Assembly: GCA_003529305.1 (NCBI GenBank)
Contig: DPWC01000061.1
Location: 1 to 9,744, forward strand
Reading direction: 5' to 3'
Length of the DNA: 9,744 bases
Source: Actinomycetota bacterium
GTDB lineage: Bacteria > Actinomycetota > Actinomycetes > UBA12327
This document shows, piece by piece, positions 1 to 6,038 of the stretch. The position numbers were made by a program, and so were the translations under genes. Positions within the stretch are counted from its first letter, which is position 1, and each line of letters starts with the position of its first letter. The notes under the pieces were generated by a model that did no database searches, was not told the DNA's origin, and saw only the letters and a program-made list of their open reading frames with translations.

Positions 1-1956
1 TAAAGCAATCACCATCGCTAGTCGTGTCGCCTTATCGCGGATGATCGTCATGCCAGCGACAACCGCGCACACCGCCGCAACCACCCACACGATGGGAGCG
101 AAGGCGCCGGCTGCGGCCAGCAACAGTCCCGTGGCCCATGGCGCGCGATCACCCGCCGGGGCGGCACCCTTACCGATCAGATGTACCGCGGCGCGCACCA
201 GCGGCGGAAACAAGACAGCCAGCACCACTGTGCCCACACGACCATCACGCACCGAGACGGTCAATGCCGGGATGAGGGCATAGGACAGGCTCGCCCAGAT
301 CTTGACCCACGGATTCCTCACGACGCCCCGCATGGACAGATGCGCCGAGACAAAACTCATGGGTACGGCCAGGATCAACAAAGCGTCTACGACCGCTGAC
401 GCACTACCGGCGAAGGCGATAGAAAGCGCCGCCAAGAGCGCCGTTGCCGGTGATGCGGGAAGCGAGGAGCCCACAGACACCGGATGCCACGCCGCCAGAA
501 AACTCGACCACAGGTCGGCAAATCCACCTGGCGCAGGCAGTAAGGCACCGCCTTGAGCTCGTCCCGCACCGATGATGCCGCGACCGGCCAACAACGACAG
601 CGTCAGCAAGAACACCAGCACGATGCTTCCGCGACGACGCATGAGTCGACCCACCACAGATGGACCGCCATCGACCAACGCTTCCATCGCATCGTCAGAG
701 CCCGGACCGGTTTCCACCATGACAGACGGGCGCTCAGTTCCTGCACCTGAGGAGCCGACAAGGGCTGACACCGCATCAATGGCGGTCCGCACTGGTGCCC
801 ACGGTGGCGCGATCAGCGGTGCCACCTCGGCGGCCGGAACAATCCGCGCCGCCGATCGCGCCGCTCGAGCGTCACGCACTAGCCCCGGGTGGGTCACTAA
901 CAAACGCAGGGCCTGTGCTTCCTCACGAGCCGACTTCACATCTTTGCCCACCAAGAGCGTGAGAGTGCGAACGATGCACAGCAGTACAAGCCCCACGGCG
1001 ACAAGGGGCAGTTGCCAGGTGGTGCAGTTGGCCAGAACAATCCGCATCGCATGGAGGCGGTCGGCCCGCTGCGGATGGCCGCCCACCGCGTCAGCCCGAC
1101 GCAGCCCCCGCGTCGCCGCTTCTGCGTGGTGAACAACCGCGCGCGGGGCAATCGTGACCCGATATCCGGCCGCATTGGCTCGCCAGCCGAAATCCACATC
1201 TTCGCGAAACAAGGGGAACTGCGCGTCGAAGCCGTCTAACCCGTGCCAAACCTCTGATCGCACCAACATTCCAGCGGAGCCGACAGCCAGCACATCGGCA
1301 TCTCTGTCGTGCTGTCCCTGGTCCCGCTCACCGCGTTCCAACCCCGTTTCGCGGCGACCGCCCAAGCCGATGCTCACACCGATCTCAAGCAGATGTGTTC
1401 GATCACTCCAGCCCAACACCTTGGGGCCGATGACAGCAGCGCCAGATCGAACCGCCGCGTCCACGAGATGCAGCAGCGCATCGGTACGAGGCGCGCTGTC
1501 ATCGTGGAGCAACCAGAGGAAGTCGTGTGCTCCAGCGCGGGCCACACCCGCCGTCACGGCATCGGCGAACGATGTGGTGCGCGGCATCGTGACGACATCA
1601 GTGGCTGGCAGTTCCCGGGCCAACAGATCGGGCCCGCCATCGCGCGAGCCGGTGTCAACGACGATCAATCGCTGGACGGGCCGCTCCTGGCCGCGGATCG
1701 CTGCCACAACGATGGGTAGCCATTCCAGGCCATCGTGCGCGACCACCACGGCGGCGACACTGAGATCCAGGTGTTCATCAACCGACTCGGGCTGCTGCGG
1801 GCCGTCGGCCAAGAAGGAGTCATCGCCGTCCCAGTCGTCATCGTTGACGAGATCGTTGACGACATCGCTGACGACATCGCGGTGGCGAGGCAGGGGGGAA
1901 TCGGTCCCCGCGGGGACCATCGGCGTCTCGGCAGCAACCGGGGTGGGTTCAGTCAT
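1..1956 (-). CDS. GT2 family glycosyltransferase with multi-spanning membrane C-terminus (partial, 3' end off window)
   Basis: Reading the minus strand from the ATG at 1956 gives 652 codons with no stop up to the left edge, so the C-terminus is missing. Residues 1-65 are a low-complexity, acidic extension. A GT-A fold of family GT2 follows at about 66-300: AAVVVAHDG (68-76), DTGSRDG (101-107), an HDD motif (151-153) as the likely metal/nucleotide-sugar site, GSAGMLVR (226-233) and REDVDFGWR (251-259), which fits the catalytic-base region. Hydrophobic, probably membrane segments lie near 316-336, 444-462, 505-535, 555-568, 575-595 and 607-635. GT2 enzymes of this build usually transfer a sugar from an NDP-sugar to an envelope glycan or lipid; substrate and product cannot be told. 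An in-frame TGA shortly upstream limits the start to 1956 or later. No Shine-Dalgarno is seen before this ATG, so the Met at codon 13 is a weaker alternative. whiB ends 51 bp upstream on the same strand, suggesting co-transcription. Confidence 0.88.
   Translation of the reverse strand, partial: MTEPTPVAAETPMVPAGTDSPLPRHRDVVSDVVNDLVNDDDWDGDDSFLADGPQQPESVDEHLDLSVAAVVVAHDGLEWLPIVVAAIRGQERPVQRLIVVDTGSRDGGPDLLARELPATDVVTMPRTTSFADAVTAGVARAGAHDFLWLLHDDSAPRTDALLHLVDAAVRSGAAVIGPKVLGWSDRTHLLEIGVSIGLGGRRETGLERGERDQGQHDRDADVLAVGSAGMLVRSEVWHGLDGFDAQFPLFREDVDFGWRANAAGYRVTIAPRAVVHHAEAATRGLRRADAVGGHPQRADRLHAMRIVLANCTTWQLPLVAVGLVLLCIVRTLTLLVGKDVKSAREEAQALRLLVTHPGLVRDARAARSAARIVPAAEVAPLIAPPWAPVRTAIDAVSALVGSSGAGTERPSVMVETGPGSDDAMEALVDGGPSVVGRLMRRRGSIVLVFLLTLSLLAGRGIIGAGRAQGGALLPAPGGFADLWSSFLAAWHPVSVGSSLPASPATALLAALSIAFAGSASAVVDALLILAVPMSFVSAHLSMRGVVRNPWVKIWASLSYALIPALTVSVRDGRVGTVVLAVLFPPLVRAAVHLIGKGAAPAGDRAPWATGLLLAAAGAFAPIVWVVAAVCAVVAGMTIIRDKATRLAMVIAL
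1843..1878 (-). repeat. Three tandem 12-bp units inside the glycosyltransferase gene
   Basis: On the plus strand three units read GTTGACGAGATC, GTTGACGACATC and GCTGACGACATC, differing by one base at each step. Read on the minus strand they encode four-residue repeats within DVVSDVVNDLVNDD (residues 27-40 of the glycosyltransferase). The repeat keeps the frame and lies in the acidic N-terminal extension, outside the catalytic domain. Confidence 0.85.
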
Positions 1957-1966
1957 GATGGGAAGA

Positions 1967-1981
1967 AACCCGGGACGGGTT
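1967..1981 (-). other. Short inverted repeat in the whiB-glycosyltransferase gap
   Basis: Minus-strand AACCCG-TCC-CGGGTT is a 6-bp perfect stem with a 3-nt loop, followed by the pyrimidine-rich TCTTCCCATC and then the ATG of the glycosyltransferase. It could be a weak terminator or attenuator after whiB, or a structure that affects translation of the next gene. The stem is short and there is no true run of U, so a strong intrinsic terminator is unlikely. Confidence 0.4.
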
Positions 1982-2007
1982 CATCCCTATCAGAGTACCC
2001 GCGTGGT

Positions 2008-2265
2008 TCAGACGGCTTGCTTGCGCAGGCGGCGGCGCTCACGCTCCGAAAGTCCGCCCCAGATGCCAAAGCGCTCGTCGTTGGTCAGGGCATATTCCAA
2101 GCACTCTTGCTTCACATCACAGGATGTGCAGACCTTCTTGGCATCTCGCGTGGAGCCGCCCTTCTCGGGAAAGAACGCCTCTGGATCGGTCTGGGCGCAC
2201 AGCGCCCGCTCCTGCCAACCCGGTTCCTCTAGTGCACCGTGCAGCAGTGGGTAGACCTCGTTCAC
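2008..2265 (-). CDS. whiB: WhiB-family iron-sulfur regulator (WhiB/WhiB2 subgroup)
   Basis: An 85-residue protein. Four cysteines (C23, C46, C49, C55; spacing C-X22-C-X2-C-X5-C) match the set that holds the [4Fe-4S] cluster in Wbl proteins. The turn motif GIWGG is at 67-71 and the basic tail RERRRLRK at 75-82 is the DNA-contacting end. The stretch WQERALCAQTDPEAFFPEKG and the segment ECLEYAL...DERFGIWGGLSERERRRL are characteristic of Streptomyces WhiB and mycobacterial WhiB2/WhmD. These proteins act with the primary sigma factor (and, in Streptomyces, with WhiA) to control septation and development. The GTG at 2265 is chosen because AGGAGGAG sits just upstream and the resulting length fits the family. 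A longer reading frame back to an ATG at 2352 would run through the leader and adds only unconserved sequence. A clear promoter lies upstream, so the gene need not depend on read-through from fbiC. Confidence 0.96.
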   Translation of the reverse strand: MNEVYPLLHGALEEPGWQERALCAQTDPEAFFPEKGGSTRDAKKVCTSCDVKQECLEYALTNDERFGIWGGLSERERRRLRKQAV

Positions 2266-2354
2266 TGTGCTCCTCCTCGACCCCCCGCTCGGCCCGGCTG
2301 GGCCGCACGGTGCCGCACCATGGCAAGACCATGACCGCACCGGAACGGGCATTG
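2266..2354 (-). other. Predicted 5' leader of whiB with several possible hairpins
   Basis: From the predicted transcription start near 2354 to the GTG is about 89 nt. On the minus strand CGGCCC-AGCC-GGGCCG (2290-2305) forms a 6-bp GC-only stem, 12 nt before the Shine-Dalgarno. Further upstream CATGG-TCTTG-CCATG (2319-2333) forms a 5-bp stem. These are direct sequence observations; any regulatory role is inference. No known riboswitch consensus was recognised. Confidence 0.45.
2270..2277 (-). promoter_or_regulatory. Strong Shine-Dalgarno of whiB
   Basis: Minus-strand AGGAGGAG; the AGGAGG core is followed by six bases (AGCACA) and then GTG. This fixes the whiB start at 2265 rather than at the upstream ATG at 2352. 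Confidence 0.85.
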
Positions 2355-2359
2355 GAGAG

Positions 2360-2377
2360 AATTACACGGGTGTAATT
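2360..2377. promoter_or_regulatory. Perfect 18-bp palindrome over the whiB -10 region (candidate operator)
   Basis: AATTACAC-GG-GTGTAATT: both 8-bp arms are exact reverse complements. One arm contains the whole predicted -10 of whiB and the other lies in the promoter spacer, a typical position for a repressor operator. The TNAC/GTNA half-site form resembles sites of the Streptomyces regulator BldD, which is known to target whiB, but the spacing here is one base longer than the published 13-bp BldD consensus as I recall it. The cognate protein is therefore unknown. The arms are AT-rich against a GC-rich background. It is unlikely to be a terminator for fbiC, since the loop is only two bases and no U-run follows. 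Confidence 0.6.
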
Positions 2378-2390
2378 GCCCTCCCGTCAA
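2361..2390 (-). promoter_or_regulatory. Primary-sigma-type promoter of whiB
   Basis: On the minus strand a -35 element TTGACG (2390-2385) and a -10 element TGTAAT (2366-2361) are separated by 18 bp. Each is close to the housekeeping consensus (TTGACA / TATAAT; the -10 has one mismatch). Transcription would begin near 2354. The -35 lies about 10 bp after the fbiC stop codon, so whiB can be expressed independently of fbiC. Confidence 0.72.
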
Positions 2391-2400
2391 GCCGGTCACC

Positions 2401-4977
2401 TCAGACCGGCTCGGAAATTCCCACAAAATGGGAATCCACGGAGGCTGCCGCATAGGTCGTGGTGCGCTGCCGCACCGGGCGTCCAGCCGCTGCCGCCATA
2501 GCCGCCAAATCAGCGACGGTGCGCTGCGATCCGTACTCGCTGCCCGCCATCCGGCTGATGGTCTCCTCCATCAGCGTGCCACCGAGATCATCGGCACCGC
2601 CTTGGAGCAGTTGCACGACGACAGGATCGCCCAGTTTCACCCACGATGCCTGGACATGCGCAATCTGCTCGTGCAAAAGAACGCGGGCCATCGCATGCAC
2701 GGCACGGTTATCTCGCGGCGTCGGCCCTGGTCGAGCTAGGCCGGCCAGATACACCGGTGACTGGCGATGGACGAAGGGCAGTGGCACGAACTCGGTAAAT
2801 CCCCCGGTGTGCTCCTGTATGCGTCGCAGTGTTCGCAGATGTGCGACCCAATGACCCGGGTGATCAACATGGCCATACATCATCGTGGAGCTACTGGGGA
2901 TTCCGAGTCGATGAGCCGTGGAGACAATCTCGATCCACTGCTGTGCCGGCAACTTTCCGCGCGTCAACACCCAGCGCACATCATCATCGAGAATCTCTGC
3001 CGCAGTGCCCGGTATTGATGACAGCCCGGCCGCTCGAGCTTGTGTAAGCCACTGTTCAACGGACATGTCGCTGCGTGCCGCACCGTTAGCGATCTCCATC
3101 GGCGAGAAGGCATGAACATGAAGGTCCGGAGCCGCCTCCCGCACTGTTCGCAAGATGTCGAAGTAGGCCGTACCCGGCAGGCGTGGATGGATGCCACCTT
3201 GCAGGCACACCTCGGTAGCTCCCAGCGCCTGGGCCTCAACGGCCCGTTCGGCGATCTGATCGAGGGACAGCGTGTAAGCGTCTGCATCGCCTTCGCGTTG
3301 AGCAAAGGCGCAAAAGCGGCATCCGGTGTAACAGATGTTCGTGAAGTTGATGTTCCGATTGACCACATAGGTGACCACATCGCCCACGGCCCTAGTGCGC
3401 AGCGAATCAGCGATGCGACACAGTTCGTCAAGAACGGCACCGTCGCTAGACATTAAGGCCGTAGCCAAGTGGTGATGACGCTCGTCAGCCAATGCCGCCG
3501 GATCGTCGGCTGCCAGAGTGAGTGCTCGCTGAACATCACTGGAGCCACTGACTACCGCCGGAGAGATCCGATCAGCGATGCTTGCCCAATTGCCAAAAGC
3601 GGACTCCGCATCGCCCCGGTTCTGTGATCGACGACCTTCGTGATCGATCGCGGTGGCCAAATCCGTTCGACCGCCCGAGCCGATGACCTCATAACTCGCC
3701 GACTCCATCTGCCATGGCACTCCTTGGGGTCGCGCATCAGCCTGCGCCAACAGCGACTGTGGATCAGCCAACGCACGAATGTGCGGCACCAACCGCGGAT
3801 CCACCCAGGGCTCTCCACGAGCCAGATATTCCGGGTGCGCGGTCAGGCGCTGCCGCAGGGTGAACCCTGCCGCGGCCGTCAATTCGGCCAGTTGCTCCAA
3901 GTGCGGCCACGGTCGCTCAGGGTTGACATGGTCTGGTGTCAGTGGCGAAACGCCGCCCCAGTCGTCAACCCCAGCGGCCAGCAGGCTGGCCAATGCTTCC
4001 GGAGAAGACAAGTTGGGTGGGGCCTGCAGTCGCATGCTGGGTCCGAGAAGCAGTCGGGACACTGCCAACGCCGCGAGGTAATCCTCCTCCGGCAGATCTG
4101 CCGCATCACGCATGGCCGTATCGGGCTTGGCGCGGAAGTTCTGAACGATGACTTCCTGCACATGCCCGAACTCCCGAGCACTGCGCCGAATCTGCAGCAA
4201 TGAATCAATCAGTTCGTCGGGGGTCTCGCCGATGCCCACCAGCACGCCTGTGGTGAAAGGAATGGACAGGCGTCCAGCATCATCAATCGTGCGCATGCGC
4301 ACTTCAGGGTCTTTGTCAGGCGAGCCGAAGTGCACCGCACCAGGTTGCGTGAATAGTCGTTGCGCTGACTGCTCAAGCATCATCCCCATGCTCGGCGCCA
4401 CCGGCTTGAGACGCTGCAGTTCGTCCCACGACATCACACCGGGATTCAGATGCGGAAGAAGTCCCGTCTCCTCCAGAACATGGATGGCCATGGCGCGCAG
4501 GTAATCCAACGTGGTGGAGTAGCCGCGCTGCTCAAGCCATTCCCGCGCTTCGGGCCACCGATCCTCGGGGCGATCACCGAGGGTGAAGAGTGCCTCATGG
4601 CATCCCGCCTGTGCACCGGCGCGGGCGATGGCCACGACCTCATCGGGTTCGAGGAACAACGAGATGCCCTCACGGCGAAGTTGCGCGGGGGCCGCCGCAA
4701 AGGTGCAGTAGTGACAACGATCGCGACACAGACGCGTCAGTGGGATGAAGACTTTCTTGGAATAGGTAATGACGCCAGGTCGACCAGCGTCCTGTAAACC
4801 GGCGTTGCGCACGCGTGCGGCACTCGCCATGAGGTCGTCAAGGTCTTCGCCTCGCGCGCCCAGCAGGACGACTGCCTCGTCATGCGACAGGGATGCTGAA
4901 TCCCGAGCTCGCCGCAGTGCCCGCTGCATCGCATGCTGTGGCCGCTGCATCTGATGCTGTGACGGCGGCGAAGGCAT
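2401..4977 (-). CDS. fbiC: FbiC, 7,8-didemethyl-8-hydroxy-5-deazariboflavin (Fo) synthase, CofG-CofH fusion
   Basis: An 858-residue cytoplasmic protein, close to the length of M. tuberculosis FbiC. It joins tyrosine and 5-amino-6-ribitylamino-uracil to make Fo, the deazaflavin core of coenzyme F420. It holds two radical-SAM domains. The CofG-like half (about 70-400) has the cluster motif C84-X3-C88-X2-C91 (CRDRCHYC), then the conserved FTLGDRPE (131-138) and LNPGVMSW (177-184). The CofH-like half (about 520-845) has C549-X3-C553-X2-C556 (CYTGCRFC), HAFSPMEIANG and SSSTMMYGHVDHPGHWVAHL, ending near MEETISRMAGSE. Both clusters are intact, so both half-reactions should work. The ATG at 4977 gives a normal N-terminus; no Shine-Dalgarno stands out, and a -10-like TAGGGT six bases before the ATG suggests a leaderless start. 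The N-terminal extension carries a 7-residue tandem repeat, and the C-terminus ends in a tail (ASVDSHFVGISEPV) longer than in the mycobacterial protein as recalled. fbiC is divergent from fbiAB, the later F420 genes. Confidence 0.97.
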   Translation of the reverse strand: MPSPPSQHQMQRPQHAMQRALRRARDSASLSHDEAVVLLGARGEDLDDLMASAARVRNAGLQDAGRPGVITYSKKVFIPLTRLCRDRCHYCTFAAAPAQLRREGISLFLEPDEVVAIARAGAQAGCHEALFTLGDRPEDRWPEAREWLEQRGYSTTLDYLRAMAIHVLEETGLLPHLNPGVMSWDELQRLKPVAPSMGMMLEQSAQRLFTQPGAVHFGSPDKDPEVRMRTIDDAGRLSIPFTTGVLVGIGETPDELIDSLLQIRRSAREFGHVQEVIVQNFRAKPDTAMRDAADLPEEDYLAALAVSRLLLGPSMRLQAPPNLSSPEALASLLAAGVDDWGGVSPLTPDHVNPERPWPHLEQLAELTAAAGFTLRQRLTAHPEYLARGEPWVDPRLVPHIRALADPQSLLAQADARPQGVPWQMESASYEVIGSGGRTDLATAIDHEGRRSQNRGDAESAFGNWASIADRISPAVVSGSSDVQRALTLAADDPAALADERHHHLATALMSSDGAVLDELCRIADSLRTRAVGDVVTYVVNRNINFTNICYTGCRFCAFAQREGDADAYTLSLDQIAERAVEAQALGATEVCLQGGIHPRLPGTAYFDILRTVREAAPDLHVHAFSPMEIANGAARSDMSVEQWLTQARAAGLSSIPGTAAEILDDDVRWVLTRGKLPAQQWIEIVSTAHRLGIPSSSTMMYGHVDHPGHWVAHLRTLRRIQEHTGGFTEFVPLPFVHRQSPVYLAGLARPGPTPRDNRAVHAMARVLLHEQIAHVQASWVKLGDPVVVQLLQGGADDLGGTLMEETISRMAGSEYGSQRTVADLAAMAAAAGRPVRQRTTTYAAASVDSHFVGISEPV
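4921..4962 (-). repeat. 21-bp tandem duplication in the 5' end of fbiC
   Basis: Two adjacent 21-bp units (4921-4941 and 4942-4962) begin with the same ten bases CCGCTGCATC and differ at only three positions. They encode the 7-residue repeats QHQMQRP and QHAMQRA at residues 7-20 of FbiC, before the first radical-SAM domain. The frame is kept. Confidence 0.8.
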
Positions 4978-4989
4978 GGGCTCACCCTA
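4978..4989 (-). promoter_or_regulatory. Possible leaderless promoter of fbiC
   Basis: Minus-strand TAGGGT (4989-4984) fits the actinobacterial -10 pattern TANNNT, and exactly six bases (GAGCCC) separate it from the ATG. Transcription would then begin on the A of the start codon, giving a leaderless mRNA, which is common in actinobacteria. No convincing -35 is seen. Confidence 0.45.
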
Positions 4990-5008
4990 GGCCGATCCTG
5001 CAACCGCC

Positions 5009-5035
5009 GGCGCGGTGCGAGGATGGCGCGGTGCG
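5009..5035. repeat. 11-bp direct repeat across the fbiA start
   Basis: GGCGCGGTGCG occurs at 5009-5019 and again at 5025-5035, a 16-bp offset. The second copy contains the fbiA GTG. The GTG in the first copy is out of frame with fbiA, so it is not an alternative start. The repeat brackets the fbiA Shine-Dalgarno. Confidence 0.6.
5019..5023 (+). promoter_or_regulatory. Shine-Dalgarno that sets the fbiA start
   Basis: GAGGA followed by seven bases and then the GTG at 5031. It supports this GTG over the longer in-frame reading that begins at 4893, which would run through the fbiC coding region on the opposite strand. Confidence 0.7.
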
Positions 5036-6038
5036 GGTTGTGGTGATCAATGGTGGCGTCGGTGGCGCGCGCTTTCTGCGCGGCCTGGTGGCCATAGCCC
5101 GTGGCGCCACCGGGTCCCACCCCCTGCCCGATGAATCCGAACTGCACATCACCGCGCTGACCAACACCGCCGACGACATCACCCTGCACGGGCTGCGGAT
5201 CTGCCCCGACCTCGACACCGTGATGTACACCCTCGGCGACGGAATTGACGATGAGCGTGGCTGGGGGCGCTTCGATGAATCGTTCACCGTGCAGCACGAA
5301 CTCCTCGCCTACGGCGCCGGTCCCGCGTGGTTCGGCATGGGTGACCGCGATCTGGCCACTCATCTGATTCGCAGCCACATGCTGGACGCCGGCTACCCGC
5401 TGACTGATGTCACAGCGGCCCTGTGTGAGCGATGGCAACCGGGAGTTGACCTGCTCCCGATGTCTGATGATCGCGTGGAGACCCATGTCATCACCGACCA
5501 CGATGGACAGCGCACCGCGATGCACTTCCAGCAATGGTGGCTTGAGCACCGCGCTGAGCTTCCGGTTCACGAGTTTGCCTTCGTCGGCATTGATGCCGCC
5601 ACGCCCACTTCTGCCGTGCAAGTCGCGCTCGAACGGGCCGACGCGGTTTTGCTAGCTCCGTCGAATCCCGTCGTCAGCACCGCACCCGTACTGGCGGTGC
5701 CAGGTATTCGCGATCTGGTTCGCCAACGACCTGTTATTGGTGTCAGCCCGATCATCGGAGGCGCACCCGTGCGCGGGTACGCCGATGCCTGTCTGCGCGC
5801 CATCGGCGTTGACAGCACGGCCGCTGCCGTGGCCCGACACTACGGACCTCGCCGTGACGGCGGATTACTTGATGGCTGGCTGGTGGACACCGTGGATGCG
5901 GCTTCCTGTGAGGAACTCGCTAGCAGTGGCATTGAGGTGCGTTCGCTACCGCTGCTCATGACCACACCGCACGACGCAACGGCCATCGCACAGAGCGCCC
6001 TTGAGTTAGCCACCGAGCTCGCTGGCGGTCATCGATGA
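5031..6038 (+). CDS. fbiA: FbiA (CofD), 2-phospho-L-lactate/phosphoenolpyruvate transferase
   Basis: A 335-residue protein, near the 331 of the mycobacterial enzyme. It transfers the phospholactyl or phosphoenolpyruvyl group from the GDP-activated intermediate (LPPG or EPPG) to Fo, giving F420-0 or dehydro-F420-0 with release of GMP. Family motifs are present: the N-terminal GGVGGARF (8-15), TNTADD (44-49; archaeal CofD usually has NTGDD), HGLRICPDLDTVMYTLG (53-69), GDRDLATHLIR (104-114), ERWQPGVDLLP (133-143), APSNPVVS (209-216) and SPIIGGAPVRG (239-249). The GTG start at 5031 is preceded by GAGGA and puts the conserved VVVINGG strand at the very N-terminus, as in relatives. The TGA overlaps the fbiB ATG by four bases, implying translational coupling. 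fbiC is divergent, 53 bp away. Confidence 0.96.
   Translation: MRVVVINGGVGGARFLRGLVAIARGATGSHPLPDESELHITALTNTADDITLHGLRICPDLDTVMYTLGDGIDDERGWGRFDESFTVQHELLAYGAGPAWFGMGDRDLATHLIRSHMLDAGYPLTDVTAALCERWQPGVDLLPMSDDRVETHVITDHDGQRTAMHFQQWWLEHRAELPVHEFAFVGIDAATPTSAVQVALERADAVLLAPSNPVVSTAPVLAVPGIRDLVRQRPVIGVSPIIGGAPVRGYADACLRAIGVDSTAAAVARHYGPRRDGGLLDGWLVDTVDAASCEELASSGIEVRSLPLLMTTPHDATAIAQSALELATELAGGHR

Noticed and set aside
1154..2254. Long plus-strand open frame (366 codons) over the glycosyltransferase and whiB
   Set aside because: It is antisense to two genes with clear family motifs, its product is a low-complexity Ser/Arg/Thr/Pro-rich chain typical of the wrong strand of GC-rich DNA, and it shows no recognisable domain.
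2266..2352. 29-codon N-terminal extension of whiB
   Set aside because: It runs through the predicted leader and near the transcription start and is unconserved. The GTG with AGGAGG upstream is far better.
2360..2377. Palindrome as a rho-independent terminator of fbiC
   Set aside because: Two-base loop, AT-rich stem and no U-run. Its overlap with a good promoter favours an operator.
4893..5030. 46-codon N-terminal extension of fbiA starting at an upstream ATG
   Set aside because: It would overlap fbiC on the opposite strand and is Ala/Pro-rich and unconserved. The GTG at 5031 has a Shine-Dalgarno and gives the family's normal N-terminus.
4737..5621. Minus-strand open frame of 294 codons covering the fbiC start and the fbiA 5' half
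   Set aside because: It overlaps well-supported fbiA antisense and fbiC in another frame; it has no family motif.
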